Source of the DNA: JAQWRV01 sp045564915
GTDB lineage: Bacteria > Pseudomonadota > Alphaproteobacteria > Rhodospirillales > Rhodospirillaceae
Length of the DNA: 64,000 bases
Reading direction: 5' to 3'
NCBI GenBank assembly: GCA_045564915.1
Contig: JBJLGL010000009.1
Span: 62,001-126,000 of the forward strand
Positions 24,948 to 33,714 of the stretch are shown here, piece by piece (position 1 is the stretch's first letter; each line of letters begins with the position of its first letter). Both the position numbers and the translations under genes were made by a program. Below the pieces are notes generated by a model. It made no database searches and was not told the origin of the DNA. It was given only the letters and a program-made list of their open reading frames with translations.

Positions 24948-25978
24948 TTTGGCGCTTTACGCTTCGTCGGCTGGCAGTCGGTCTTGTGCAACTCAGCGTT
25001 TTGATTGTTGCCGTCTTTTTTTTGATTCGTCTATTGCCAGCTGATCCTGTCGCCCGATTTGTCGGCATGAACGCTAGTCCTGAAGCCTACGCTCTTGCTG
25101 AACAATCATTAGGCCTGGACCTGCCCGTAACGGAGCAGTTTGGCGTTTTTCTTTTTGGCTCCGATGATGGCAACGATAAGGGCGGGCTCTTCAGATGGGA
25201 TTTGGGCACGTCGTGGGTTACAGGATCGTCGGTCAATCAAGAAATTCGTTTGTATCTTCCTGTTACCTTAGAACTTATTACTTTGTCCTTTCTAATCGCT
25301 GTTGGCTTGGGCGTTCCGATTGGCGTTCTGGGTGCTGTAAACCCAGGTGGTGCTGCTGATAAAGGTACGTTGATATACGGTCTATTTGCTGGCTCACAAC
25401 CTGAGTTTAGTTGGGGCATCATTTTCATTTTTGTTTTTTTTGTTGTGCTCGGCATTGCACCGGGACCCCTCGGTCGATTATCTCCTCTTACGGACCCGCC
25501 TGATTTTGTAACAGGCGCTATCACCATCGATGCGCTGTTGGCTTGCCAAGTGGATATATTTCTGGAGGCATTGTGGTACCTCTGCCTACCTATCCTGACT
25601 CTGGCGTTTGTCCTCAGCGGACCCATCATCAAGATGGTTCGCGAAAACGTTGCGCAGACGATGACTGCAGACTTTATGTTTTACGGTCGAGCGGCGGGTC
25701 TGCCACGACATGTCTTGGCACGAGATGCGCTTCGCGCTGCTTTTGCTCCCGCACTTACCCTTATCGGTATTCTTTTCGGTTTCATGATTGGTGGCGCCGT
25801 CCTGATTGAGAGTATTTTCTCGATTAGCGGGTTAGGGCAATACGCGATTAGATCGATTCTCGCGTTTGACTATCCGGCTATTCAAGGTGTTGTTCTTACG
25901 ATTTCTGCTCTGACTCTACTAATTTATCTAGCCATTGATGTATGCCAAGCGCTGTTGGACCCGCGAGTTTCCGTATGA
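24944..25978 (+). CDS. ABC importer permease, DppB-type
   Basis: The 344-residue membrane protein starts 'MIWRFTLRRLAVGLVQL', typical of DppB/OppB permeases, with about six hydrophobic segments and the cytoplasmic EAA loop as 'DFMFYGRAAGLPRHVLARDA' near residue 245, ending 'LLDPRV'. The ATGA overlap with the solute-binding protein gene means coupled translation. The first periplasmic loop is longer than usual. Confidence 0.92.
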   Translation: MIWRFTLRRLAVGLVQLSVLIVAVFFLIRLLPADPVARFVGMNASPEAYALAEQSLGLDLPVTEQFGVFLFGSDDGNDKGGLFRWDLGTSWVTGSSVNQEIRLYLPVTLELITLSFLIAVGLGVPIGVLGAVNPGGAADKGTLIYGLFAGSQPEFSWGIIFIFVFFVVLGIAPGPLGRLSPLTDPPDFVTGAITIDALLACQVDIFLEALWYLCLPILTLAFVLSGPIIKMVRENVAQTMTADFMFYGRAAGLPRHVLARDALRAAFAPALTLIGILFGFMIGGAVLIESIFSISGLGQYAIRSILAFDYPAIQGVVLTISALTLLIYLAIDVCQALLDPRVSV

Positions 25979-26859
25979 GTGAAGCGAATGGAGACAAAGA
26001 GAGGTTTGCATTAGGCGTACTAGCATGGATCGGTATTAGTATCGTCGCAAGCGCTATATTCTTGGCGATTTTTTCACCCTGGCTAACGCCTTACGACCCA
26101 ACGCAAGCGACCGAGAACGTATCTTTACCGCCCCCGCCTTTATTAGAATGGCCATCTTTATTCTGGCAAATGATTGCAAGTGGTTCTCCGGCTCCGCACT
26201 GGTTTGGAACAGATGCCGCTGGGCTCGACGTATTTAGCCGAACTATTGAGGCCACGCGTACCGATCTTATCATAGCGCTCAGCGCGAATATTGTCAGCGT
26301 GATGATCGGAGTCTCTCTCGGAGTTGTTTCAGGTTACTTCAGAAATATTTGGACAGAAACTCTCCTGCGGACGTCAGACTTGTTGCAGTCTTTTCCTGTT
26401 TTTATTACTGCAATGATATTGGTCGCGCTTGCCGGTCGCACTTGGGGCAATATCGTCTTAGCGATGTCTCTTTTGTATGCACCGATTTATCTTCGTTTGA
26501 CCCGTTCTGAGGTGTTGGCGTTGCGAGAGCGAGGCTTTATCGAGGCTGCGCGTGCGCAGGGAAAGACGGAACTGGAGATTGCACGTCAAAATATCCTTCC
26601 CAATGCAATCGGTCCTTCTTTGATTCAGTTTTCGGTGACTATTGGGTTCGCCATATTGCTGACGGCAGGCTTAAGTTTTGTTGGAGCAGGTGTGCGTCCA
26701 CCGACGCCTGAATGGGGTTCGATGATTGCCACTGGCGCCACTCAATTGGTTCTGGGTGATTGGTGGCCCAGCTTATTCCCAGGAATTGCTATTTCTGTAA
26801 CAGTCTTTGGATTTGCCGTTTGCGGACATGTGTTGGAGAAGCGTTATGGCCAGCACTAA
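25975..26859 (+). CDS. ABC importer permease, DppC-type
   Basis: Starting at the ATG at 25975 (ATGA overlap with the upstream stop) the product is 294 residues. It has the DppC order: an N-terminal membrane helix, 'HWFGTDAAGLDVFSR' (the GTDxxGRD-like motif), a core of five helices and the EAA loop 'ERGFIEAARAQGKTELEIAR'. A second part 'GAGVRPPTPEWGSMIA' is also standard. It pairs with the DppB-type permease to form the channel. Confidence 0.92.
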   Translation: MSEANGDKERFALGVLAWIGISIVASAIFLAIFSPWLTPYDPTQATENVSLPPPPLLEWPSLFWQMIASGSPAPHWFGTDAAGLDVFSRTIEATRTDLIIALSANIVSVMIGVSLGVVSGYFRNIWTETLLRTSDLLQSFPVFITAMILVALAGRTWGNIVLAMSLLYAPIYLRLTRSEVLALRERGFIEAARAQGKTELEIARQNILPNAIGPSLIQFSVTIGFAILLTAGLSFVGAGVRPPTPEWGSMIATGATQLVLGDWWPSLFPGIAISVTVFGFAVCGHVLEKRYGQH

Positions 26860-28630
26860 TGAAGTAATCCTCTCGGCCCGTAATCTCGCCGTTGGGTTCG
26901 ATAGCGATACGCCAATATTTTCTGGAATTGATCTCGACATCAATAGCGGAGAAATCGTCGGACTTACAGGTGGTAGTGGCTCTGGAAAATCAACACTTGC
27001 CTATGCATTACTGGGGCTCACCAAGCACGGTGCAGTAATTACTTCTGGTGAAGTGAATTTCAACGGCCAAAATCTTCTGAGTTTGACGGACACTGAATTA
27101 GAGGAGGTCAGAGGGCGCGATATCGCTCTCATTGTTCAAAATCCTCGCGCTGCCTTACATCCTATGTATCAGGTAGGCCGGCAAATTGGCCGCGTGTGGA
27201 AGAGTCACGTCAAGAATAGTATTCAAAATGAAGTTGAGCGCGCGATCGATATGCTGCGTTTGGTTGGCATAAACGACCCGGAACACCGGGCAGAAGCATT
27301 TGTTCATGAACTTTCAGGTGGCATGGCCCAACGTGTGCTGATTGCTCTTGCGTTGTCGACCGATCCAAAGGTTTTGATCGCAGATGAGCCAACCAGTGGT
27401 CTCGACGTGACTGTACAAGCGCAGTTTCTAGACACCATGTGGGACACAGCCCGTAAGACTGGAACCGCCATGGTTATCGTGACCCAGGAGCCAGGCATTC
27501 TATCTAACTATTGTGATCGCATTGTTGAATTGAGTTCCGGCCAAATTAGCCATAATGAAACCGCAACAGAATACTTTTCTGAACGTCCATCCATTGCCAT
27601 CCCTAGCGGCAGCGGACCGGCTGCAACGGTGGTTGAGAATGAGGAGATCCTTCGTGTCGAAAATTTATGCAAATCGTTTCCTCTAAGAGGCACTAAGAAA
27701 GTCGTTCAAGCGGTGGATGGGGTGACGCTCTCTCTCCTGAAAGGGGAAAGTGTGGGGTTGGTCGGTGAATCCGGATCAGGAAAATCCACTGTAGGGCGTT
27801 GTTTGTTGCGGCTTATTGAGTCGGATTCCGGTCTGGTTGAGTTTGACGGGCAAGACCTGAGCCAAGTGACCGGCCATAACCTGCGCAAACTTCGACGTCG
27901 TGTTCAAATCGTACAACAGGATCCATATGACAGTTTTGATCCAAGGTGGAACATCCGTCGCGCTTTAAGTGATCCATTGTTGACGCACGAAATCGTACCG
28001 GCTGCCGAAATTGAACAGGAAATTCGAAGCGGTTTGGCAAGGGTTTCCGTCGAAGCCTCTGCACTGGACGCAAAACCAAAAGATATAAGTGCGGGTGTCT
28101 TGCAACGCATTGCTATTGCCAGATCATTGCTCACAAGACCCGATTTTCTCATTCTGGATGAACCGACGTCTTTGCTTGCGCCGGAGGACCGCAAAGTTGT
28201 TCTGGGTGTGCTTCAGACGTTGCGTTCTGAATTAGGGCTGACTTACCTCCTCATTTCTCATGACCTCACTTCTGTGGCCAATGCCTGTGATAGGGTCGTT
28301 GTTATGTATCTCGGCCAGATTGTTGAAATTGGACCGACAAGATCCGTATTTAGGACGCCGGTGCATCCCTACACCAAAGCTCTTATCGGTGCTCATCTCA
28401 ATGAAGATCCCGCAGTACGGCGTGTCGATCACGATGACCGCAATGATCTCTCAGGGGAAATTCCAAGCCCAATCGATTTGCCACGCGGATGTTATTTGGC
28501 GTCGCGTTGCCCCAGTGCAATTGAAGGGTGTCACATCGAGCAACAGGTCTTGAGATCGATCAGTGAAGATATTCAGGTGCGTTGTATGCGCGCTGAAGTC
28601 CCAATATCAGCAAACACGAGCCAGGGATGA
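26846..28630 (+). CDS. ABC importer ATPase, fused DppD-DppF type
   Basis: The ATG at 26846 lies inside the end of the permease gene (14-bp overlap), giving 594 residues with two ATPase domains. Domain 1: Walker A 'GGSGSGKST', signature 'LSGGMAQR', Walker B 'VLIADEPTSGLD'. Domain 2: Walker A 'GESGSGKST', Walker B 'FLILDEPTS'. In domain 2 the signature reads ISAGVLQR instead of LSGGQxQR, and the D-loop is LLAPED instead of GLDVS. The two ATP sites are therefore likely unequal. A C-terminal oligopeptide-transporter extension ('PRGCYLASRCPSA') is present. This completes a five-part uptake system. Confidence 0.93.
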   Translation: MASTNEVILSARNLAVGFDSDTPIFSGIDLDINSGEIVGLTGGSGSGKSTLAYALLGLTKHGAVITSGEVNFNGQNLLSLTDTELEEVRGRDIALIVQNPRAALHPMYQVGRQIGRVWKSHVKNSIQNEVERAIDMLRLVGINDPEHRAEAFVHELSGGMAQRVLIALALSTDPKVLIADEPTSGLDVTVQAQFLDTMWDTARKTGTAMVIVTQEPGILSNYCDRIVELSSGQISHNETATEYFSERPSIAIPSGSGPAATVVENEEILRVENLCKSFPLRGTKKVVQAVDGVTLSLLKGESVGLVGESGSGKSTVGRCLLRLIESDSGLVEFDGQDLSQVTGHNLRKLRRRVQIVQQDPYDSFDPRWNIRRALSDPLLTHEIVPAAEIEQEIRSGLARVSVEASALDAKPKDISAGVLQRIAIARSLLTRPDFLILDEPTSLLAPEDRKVVLGVLQTLRSELGLTYLLISHDLTSVANACDRVVVMYLGQIVEIGPTRSVFRTPVHPYTKALIGAHLNEDPAVRRVDHDDRNDLSGEIPSPIDLPRGCYLASRCPSAIEGCHIEQQVLRSISEDIQVRCMRAEVPISANTSQG

Positions 28631-30219
28631 ATCAGTCGTTTGATTTCATAATTGTTGGAGCCGGAGCTGCAGGGTGTTTGTTGGCGAATCGGTTGTCAGA
28701 AAACCCCACTCATAAGGTGCTCTTATTGGAAGCGGGAGGTAAAGACTGGAACCCCCTTATCCGCGTCCCCATGGTCGCTGGCCTTTTGTATTTTTTGCCC
28801 TCGGTGAACTGGGGATATCAGACCGGGCCCCAGGCCCATCTGAATGGTCGCTATATAAAATGGCCGCGCGGCAAAGTGTTGGGCGGTTCAACTTCGATTA
28901 ATGGCATGATGTATATGCGCGGCCAGCACCAGGACTATGATGATTGGGGACAGGCAGGATTAAAGGGGTGGTCCTATGATGATGTGCTGCCGTTTTTCAA
29001 AAAATTTGAACGAAATGTAAGTCATCAAGAAGATCGGCAATTCCATGGTCGGGACGGGGAGCTCCATACGGAAAAAGCAAAGGCTGAGCACCCTCTATAT
29101 GACGCATGGCTTGCTTGTGCAGCGCAAAGTGGTCACAAAAGTAATGAAGATTTTAATGGCGCTGATCAAGAAGGCGTTGGTCCCTATGACTTCAACATAA
29201 AAGACGGCAAGCGCGTTTCTGCTGCTGACGCTTTTCTTAATCCAATTCGCCGAAGACCCAATCTCAACATTGTCACACGAGCCCAAGTTCTAAATTTGAA
29301 TTTTGACGGAAAAGTATGCACCGGATTAACGTGCAGGGTGGGCGGAAAGTCAAAAACGTATGCTGCATCGCGAGAGGTCATATTGTCGGCAGGTGCTGTT
29401 AACTCTCCCCAAATTCTTCAGCTTTCAGGAATTGGTGATGCTCAATCTTTGCAATCAATGGGCATCGACGTGGTGCAGGATAGACCTCAGGTCGGGAAAA
29501 ACCTGCAGGATCACATAGGTGTCTATTTGCAGCACAAGTGCCGGCAGCCCATCACTCTTTTCGGATTAATGCGCCCGGATCGGGCCATATTTGCTGGGTT
29601 GCGGGCGACGATGTTCGGGACTGGGCCTGCTGCGGCCGTTCCATTGGAAGTGGGTGGTTTCCTTAAAACGCGGCCCGACCTGGACCGTCCGGATGTGCAT
29701 GTAACTTTCGTTCCTGGTCTATCTTTAGCCACGACCCAAGCGGGACAGCTGGAGCACGGTTTTCTCACAAATGTGTACCAGCTTCGGCCCAAGAGCAGAG
29801 GAGCAATAAGCCTGGCATCGCCTGATCCAATGTCCAAACCTGTGATTCATCCCCACTACTTAAGTAATGCCGAAGATATTGTTTGCTTGCGCGACGGCGT
29901 AAGACTGATCCGTACGATTGCACACCAATCACCATTAGACCCTTATCGCGGTGACGAAATATCCCCTGGGATTGACGCAACTTCAGACGATGATCTCGAC
30001 AATTGGATTAGGGGTTCCGTCGATACTATTTTTCATCCCGTAGGAACGTGTCGTATGGGTGCTGATGAGTCCTCGGTGTTAGATGATCAACTGCGGGTGC
30101 GAGGCATAGACCGTCTCCGGGTCATTGATGCGTCGGCAATGCCGTCTATTACCAGCGGTAACACGAGTATGCCCACCATGATGATTGCTGAGAAGGGAGC
30201 GGCAATGATCGTTCGCTAG
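28627..30219 (+). CDS. GMC-family FAD oxidoreductase (copy 2)
   Basis: The 530-residue paralogue of 21655-23235 begins 'FIIVGAGAAGCLLANRLSE', carries 'GKVLGGSTSINGMMYMRG' and ends with 'HPVGTCRMG' and 'NTSMPTMMIAEKGAAMI'. It is coupled to the transporter ATPase by an ATGA overlap. The two GMC enzymes bracket the ABC importer genes in one transcription unit, which suggests that the imported compound carries one or more alcohol groups oxidised soon after uptake. Confidence 0.93.
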   Translation: MNQSFDFIIVGAGAAGCLLANRLSENPTHKVLLLEAGGKDWNPLIRVPMVAGLLYFLPSVNWGYQTGPQAHLNGRYIKWPRGKVLGGSTSINGMMYMRGQHQDYDDWGQAGLKGWSYDDVLPFFKKFERNVSHQEDRQFHGRDGELHTEKAKAEHPLYDAWLACAAQSGHKSNEDFNGADQEGVGPYDFNIKDGKRVSAADAFLNPIRRRPNLNIVTRAQVLNLNFDGKVCTGLTCRVGGKSKTYAASREVILSAGAVNSPQILQLSGIGDAQSLQSMGIDVVQDRPQVGKNLQDHIGVYLQHKCRQPITLFGLMRPDRAIFAGLRATMFGTGPAAAVPLEVGGFLKTRPDLDRPDVHVTFVPGLSLATTQAGQLEHGFLTNVYQLRPKSRGAISLASPDPMSKPVIHPHYLSNAEDIVCLRDGVRLIRTIAHQSPLDPYRGDEISPGIDATSDDDLDNWIRGSVDTIFHPVGTCRMGADESSVLDDQLRVRGIDRLRVIDASAMPSITSGNTSMPTMMIAEKGAAMIVR

Positions 30220-30532
30220 GAGTGGAAGCTATAACGCAGGATAAGGTTTTATCGTGGAATAAGTCCCTATCGTAAATGACACGCTTCCAAACACTGATAG
30301 CCTAGCAACCCATCCCACCATGTCCCGGCATATCCCGCTTTGTTCCTATGATTAGTTAGGTTTTAAGCCATAGAAAACGTGTGTTTTCGACCAATGTGGG
30401 CCCCCTCCTCAAGTTTTAGTCCGTAACTATCAAATCATCTGCTGATACAGAGAAGTTCTTGAGTGCCGCTATAATTCGTATCCCTTCGTTGTATTTGAGA
30501 TTTGTAATAAGAGACCGCTCGAAAGTTATCTT
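30220..30532. other. Non-coding junction between the catabolic island and the next block
   Basis: No gene is visible in these 313 bp. TGGAAGC (30223-30229) pairs with GCTTCCA (30283-30289) around a 53-base spacer with no T-tract. On the minus strand about 28 sense codons end at a stop near 30425 (a frame reading ...RIIAALKNFSVSADDLIVTD), which may be a gene remnant; I do not recognise it. The operator motif of the island is not seen here or downstream. Confidence 0.5.
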
Positions 30533-30916
30533 CTAAGTGAGTGAATTATTACCACTCATCCACACTGTAATTTGTGCAATGTGTTCCTCTTCAAAACGGA
30601 GGAGGGTAAGATTATCCATCTCTTCATATGAACCGTCTGCATTAGTCCGTTTTACCGCCAAACGGATGGCTAGATGGCTAGACGGTTCATCGGGTATGAA
30701 CTGAAAATCGCCGTGCCAGGACTCCTTCACCGCCTCAGCACGATTAATATATGACTTCCGCACTGCATCGAGTCCGTCTTTGCGGACGCCATGGGTCGGC
30801 ACTTCCAAAATTACATCGTCGGTTAAGTGTGATAGTATGGAGACTAAGTTAAAAGCATCAACATCAGCAAAATAGGCCTTGGCGCGCTCCATCATTTTAG
30901 TTCTTGAGATTGACAT
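30533..30916 (-). CDS. SnoaL/NTF2-like protein
   Basis: The 127-residue protein has the NTF2-like pattern: an N-terminal helix ('MMERAKAYFADVDAFN'), 'LTDDVILEVPTHGV', a helix with 'VRKSYINRAEAV', then strands ending 'EEEHIAQITVWMSG'. It begins 2 bp after the stop of the CbiX-like gene, so they share a transcript. Members of the fold vary from ketosteroid-isomerase-like enzymes to binding proteins. The role is unknown. Confidence 0.7.
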   Translation of the reverse strand: MSISRTKMMERAKAYFADVDAFNLVSILSHLTDDVILEVPTHGVRKDGLDAVRKSYINRAEAVKESWHGDFQFIPDEPSSHLAIRLAVKRTNADGSYEEMDNLTLLRFEEEHIAQITVWMSGNNSLT

Positions 30917-30918
30917 TG

Positions 30919-31977
30919 CTACTGCATGCTACTCGCGTACTTTCTCACACCCTCTTCAATCCATCTAATGAATTTGGGATGAGATGACATACCTTTCTCA
31001 TTAAATGAGTAAGCTAAGCCGCTAAAATCTTTGCCAATATTCGCCTGGATACCACGTGTAGACAACAAATAACCAACAACAACGACCTCCTTGCCATAAG
31101 CATTGGCATTTTCAACCCAGCTTCGCATCACATTGACGTTGTTGGTACGGATATTATCGGGCGCGTCATCTTGTAAGTTATATGCGCGAACATCCGCAAA
31201 TAGGCCTATTTTCTTGATGCGTTTAGTGTGTGTGTCCAATACATCAAGCTCTTTCACATTATTATCGTAGTCTTCCGGGCCATGCCCAAGAATGATTAGC
31301 ACGGTATTGGAAGGATCCTTTGTCACCTCCTTAGCGTGGTCAAGAAGCATTTCCGTAATGAGTTCGTGGCGCGTCAGAGGAGTGCCGATTGTCACCGGAA
31401 CACCTGGCTTTATCCTTGGCGCGGGCAAATAAGCTGCTTCTTCACGCTCGCCAAAATAGTATGCCCATTGTTCATAAACCGATCCAGAGGCAGACAAGGC
31501 AGCTGGCACCACCACAATCTGTTTGGCGCCCACACTCTTTAGGTTGTCGACAGCAGACTGTAGATGGGCACCACTCATCATAGCCATACCAAAACCGATG
31601 GTAGTAGGGTATTCGGCGGCCAACCCTCTAAGAGCGTTGGCAAAAAAGGTGTCGCCTGGCTCACCCGCCCCATGGGCTAGAACAATGACGCCAAGGTCTC
31701 CATTCAGGCTGGCATCGCTGAGATAGCGCTCATAGGTGGGGGGCATCATCATCATGCTACCCATAATTTGTTCGTCGCTCATGGTACGGTACTGCAGAAC
31801 CTTCTCACGCAGAATGCGATAATCCCGCTCGCTTAGGTTGTGTTGTGAATGGTCCATTTGTGAATGGTCCATTTGTGAATGGTCCATTTGTGAATGGTCT
31901 ATCTCTTGTGCCCATACTGACACACACAGTACAGCCGTGCTGCAAACAGCAATCGTGAGAGCAGAAAGACGGCGCAT
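30919..31977 (-). CDS. Exported CbiX/sirohydrochlorin-chelatase-like protein with DHSQM repeat
   Basis: I prefer the ATG at 31977 (352 residues), preceded by AGGAG ten bases upstream, over one at 31995. A signal peptide ends near 'VWAQE', followed by four DHSQM/DHSQH units. The rest has two chelatase-like half-domains marked by 'VIVLAHGAGEPGDTFF' and 'LIILGHGPEDYDN', each with the His of the CbiX/CbiK metal-binding site. Cobaltochelatases insert metal into tetrapyrroles in the cytoplasm; an exported version with a Met/His-rich N-terminus suggests periplasmic metal handling (copper, nickel or cobalt). Met/His repeats of this kind are known in copper-resistance proteins. The function is inference. 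Confidence 0.75.
   Translation of the reverse strand: MRRLSALTIAVCSTAVLCVSVWAQEIDHSQMDHSQMDHSQMDHSQHNLSERDYRILREKVLQYRTMSDEQIMGSMMMMPPTYERYLSDASLNGDLGVIVLAHGAGEPGDTFFANALRGLAAEYPTTIGFGMAMMSGAHLQSAVDNLKSVGAKQIVVVPAALSASGSVYEQWAYYFGEREEAAYLPAPRIKPGVPVTIGTPLTRHELITEMLLDHAKEVTKDPSNTVLIILGHGPEDYDNNVKELDVLDTHTKRIKKIGLFADVRAYNLQDDAPDNIRTNNVNVMRSWVENANAYGKEVVVVGYLLSTRGIQANIGKDFSGLAYSFNEKGMSSHPKFIRWIEEGVRKYASSMQ
31846..31905 (-). repeat. 15-bp in-frame tandem repeat, four copies (DHSQM)
   Basis: The unit TGAATGGTCCATTTG (plus-strand sense) occurs three times exactly from 31846 to 31890 and a fourth time with changes to 31905. It encodes the metal-ligand-rich DHSQM repeats just after the signal peptide of the CbiX-like protein. 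The near-perfect identity suggests recent expansion, so copy number may vary between strains. Confidence 0.9.
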
Positions 31978-32106
31978 AATAAAGTGTCTCCTCATAAGCC
32001 AAGGGAAGGGGTTTAAACAAATAGACTATAAGTCTGGACGATTTCGGGGTCCAGGGCATCTATTTACATATTGTAAAGTCGAGCTCTTAGTGGTCATCCA
32101 AAGGAC

Positions 32107-32679
32107 TCAAAAGCCTGGTGTTAAAGGCACCATATGTTCAGCCGTTATTAGGGGATATTCTGCCAACTCTTCATAATGAGGACCCCCTTTTCCTAGATAG
32201 CTATCAAACAGAACAAAGCGATCAATAACAACTGGCCCAGCCTGAAACAAACCAGCGTTTTGAATGTAAGAAAGGATACGATCCGGGTGTGTGGTTCGAA
32301 AGCGAGCAAGCGTTATGTGTGGAACAAACTTGCGGCTCTCGGGTAATTGTCCCGCACGGACCACAGCGGATTCGATTTTACTCTGAAGATGAATAAGACC
32401 TGGAATGCTGTGTACCCGTGCCCATAAGGTGCGCATTTTCTGGGCATGGCCAAACGTTCCAAGACCACCAATCGTTAGATCAAATGTTCTAGACTCAATG
32501 CGCCGAAGATTGCCATCGATGTCCGCCGCTGCGTGATGATCAACCTCCCCTATAAACCGGAGGTTAACGTGATAGTTCTTATGATCGACCCAGCGCGCGT
32601 CAGGTAGGCCATAACGTATATGAGAAAATAGGCGACGGATATTGCCTGGTAAGGCGAGGCCGACAAACAAACGCTGCAT
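32107..32679 (-). CDS. thpR: RNA 2',3'-cyclic phosphodiesterase (2H family)
   Basis: The 190-residue protein (MQRLFVGLAL start) has the two motifs of the 2H phosphoesterase fold: 'NYHVNLRFIG' near residue 38 and 'FVPHITLARF' near 122. The first is HVN instead of the more usual HxT; the second is intact. 'FVLFDSYLGKGGPHYEEL' matches the conserved end region of LigT/ThpR. The enzyme opens 2',3'-cyclic phosphate ends of RNA. It lies downstream of tesA on the same strand. Confidence 0.88.
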   Translation of the reverse strand: MQRLFVGLALPGNIRRLFSHIRYGLPDARWVDHKNYHVNLRFIGEVDHHAAADIDGNLRRIESRTFDLTIGGLGTFGHAQKMRTLWARVHSIPGLIHLQSKIESAVVRAGQLPESRKFVPHITLARFRTTHPDRILSYIQNAGLFQAGPVVIDRFVLFDSYLGKGGPHYEELAEYPLITAEHMVPLTPGF

Positions 32680-32706
32680 AGCACCCAAACCTTGCAGAAG
32701 AGATTA

Positions 32707-32832
32707 TCAAACCCTGTCTGCCTTACGAAAATACAGAAGTGAATCCGACTGAATAATACTCTCTATTGGCCCAAAGCGCACCATTACGAATAGCCTTCTT
32801 GGCACAATTCTAATAAGAAAGTTCGGAACCAT
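32707..32832 (-). CDS. Possible small protein, 41 residues
   Basis: An ATG at 32832 is preceded at five bases by GAGG and opens a 41-codon frame starting MVPNFLIRIVPRRLF and ending FRKADRV. It fills the space between tesA and thpR on the same strand. The product is basic with a hydrophobic start. The same frame stays open for about 29 codons upstream of the ATG, into the end of tesA, so the stretch may instead be a truncated remnant. I recognise no family. Confidence 0.35.
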   Translation of the reverse strand: MVPNFLIRIVPRRLFVMVRFGPIESIIQSDSLLYFRKADRV

Positions 32833-32888
32833 AGCAACCTCGAATTCTTGAGATGCGATAACCCGTGCTGCCAGGTAGGGAGCAGAAT

Positions 32889-33695
32889 CTATCGTAAGTC
32901 TGATTCTAATTTTTGCTTACTTGCAACTTGTTTTAACAGCTTTTCTGTAAGTGGTTTGATCCGATCAACAATAATATCCACTCCCATCTCATTAGGGTGA
33001 ATGCGGTCTTCCTGATTAAGAGAGGGGTCACCTGCCACACCATCAAGAAAAAATGGGTAAAATAAGACATCATACTCTGCGGCAAGGCGTTGGTAGACAC
33101 TTGCAAACCGGTCGCCATATTCACGGCCTAGATTGGGGGGAGCTAGCATGCCGGCCAGCAACACTGGCATACCTCGCTCTGTTAAACGGCTGAGAATATC
33201 ATTCAGGTTGTCATAAGTAACTTCAGGATCAATAGCCCGTAGGCCGTCGTTCCCGCCAAGCTCAACGATCACGGCATCTGGGTTCTCACTAAGGGACCAG
33301 TCTAAGCGAGAGCGGCCTCCAGCAGTTGTGTCTCCAGAAATACCTGCATTAAGCACATTGACATCGTAGCCTGCCTCTTTCAGCTTCTGTTCAAGCTGGG
33401 CGGGAAAACCACGGGAGATATCTTTCAGTCCATAACCTGCAGTCAGGCTGTCACCAAAGGCGAGAATTCGAATTGCTGATGTTGTGACATTTAGCTTAAT
33501 TTGTTCAGCCTGGACTGTCTGAGCGCCGTTCCCATGGGTAGATTGTGAGTTGATATTATCTAAATTAGGCGGTTCTGAAGCCTCAATCTTCTGATCTGTT
33601 TCCGCATTTTCTGCGTAAGATCCATCAGAACAGCCCCAAAGCAGAATAACCATAATCAGGTTTGCCGCCAGGGGTAACAAAACAGTCCGTTGCAT
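32889..33695 (-). CDS. tesA: SGNH-type lysophospholipase/arylesterase TesA-like
   Basis: With the ATG at 33695 the protein is 268 residues. It has a lipoprotein-like N-terminus ('MVILLWGC'), a Ser/Thr/Asn-rich linker, then the SGNH blocks: 'LAFGDSLTAGYG' (catalytic Ser), 'NAGISGDTT', 'VELGGNDGLR' and 'DRIHPNEMG' (Asp and His). TesA proteins hydrolyse thioesters and lysophospholipids in the periplasm. The longer frame begins at an ATG (33716) that overlaps the start of the divergent ybbA. Divergence from ybbA-ybbP is a conserved arrangement in proteobacteria. Confidence 0.92.
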   Translation of the reverse strand: MQRTVLLPLAANLIMVILLWGCSDGSYAENAETDQKIEASEPPNLDNINSQSTHGNGAQTVQAEQIKLNVTTSAIRILAFGDSLTAGYGLKDISRGFPAQLEQKLKEAGYDVNVLNAGISGDTTAGGRSRLDWSLSENPDAVIVELGGNDGLRAIDPEVTYDNLNDILSRLTERGMPVLLAGMLAPPNLGREYGDRFASVYQRLAAEYDVLFYPFFLDGVAGDPSLNQEDRIHPNEMGVDIIVDRIKPLTEKLLKQVASKQKLESDLR

Positions 33696-33714
33696 GCTAT
33701 GGGTGCGCTCAATC

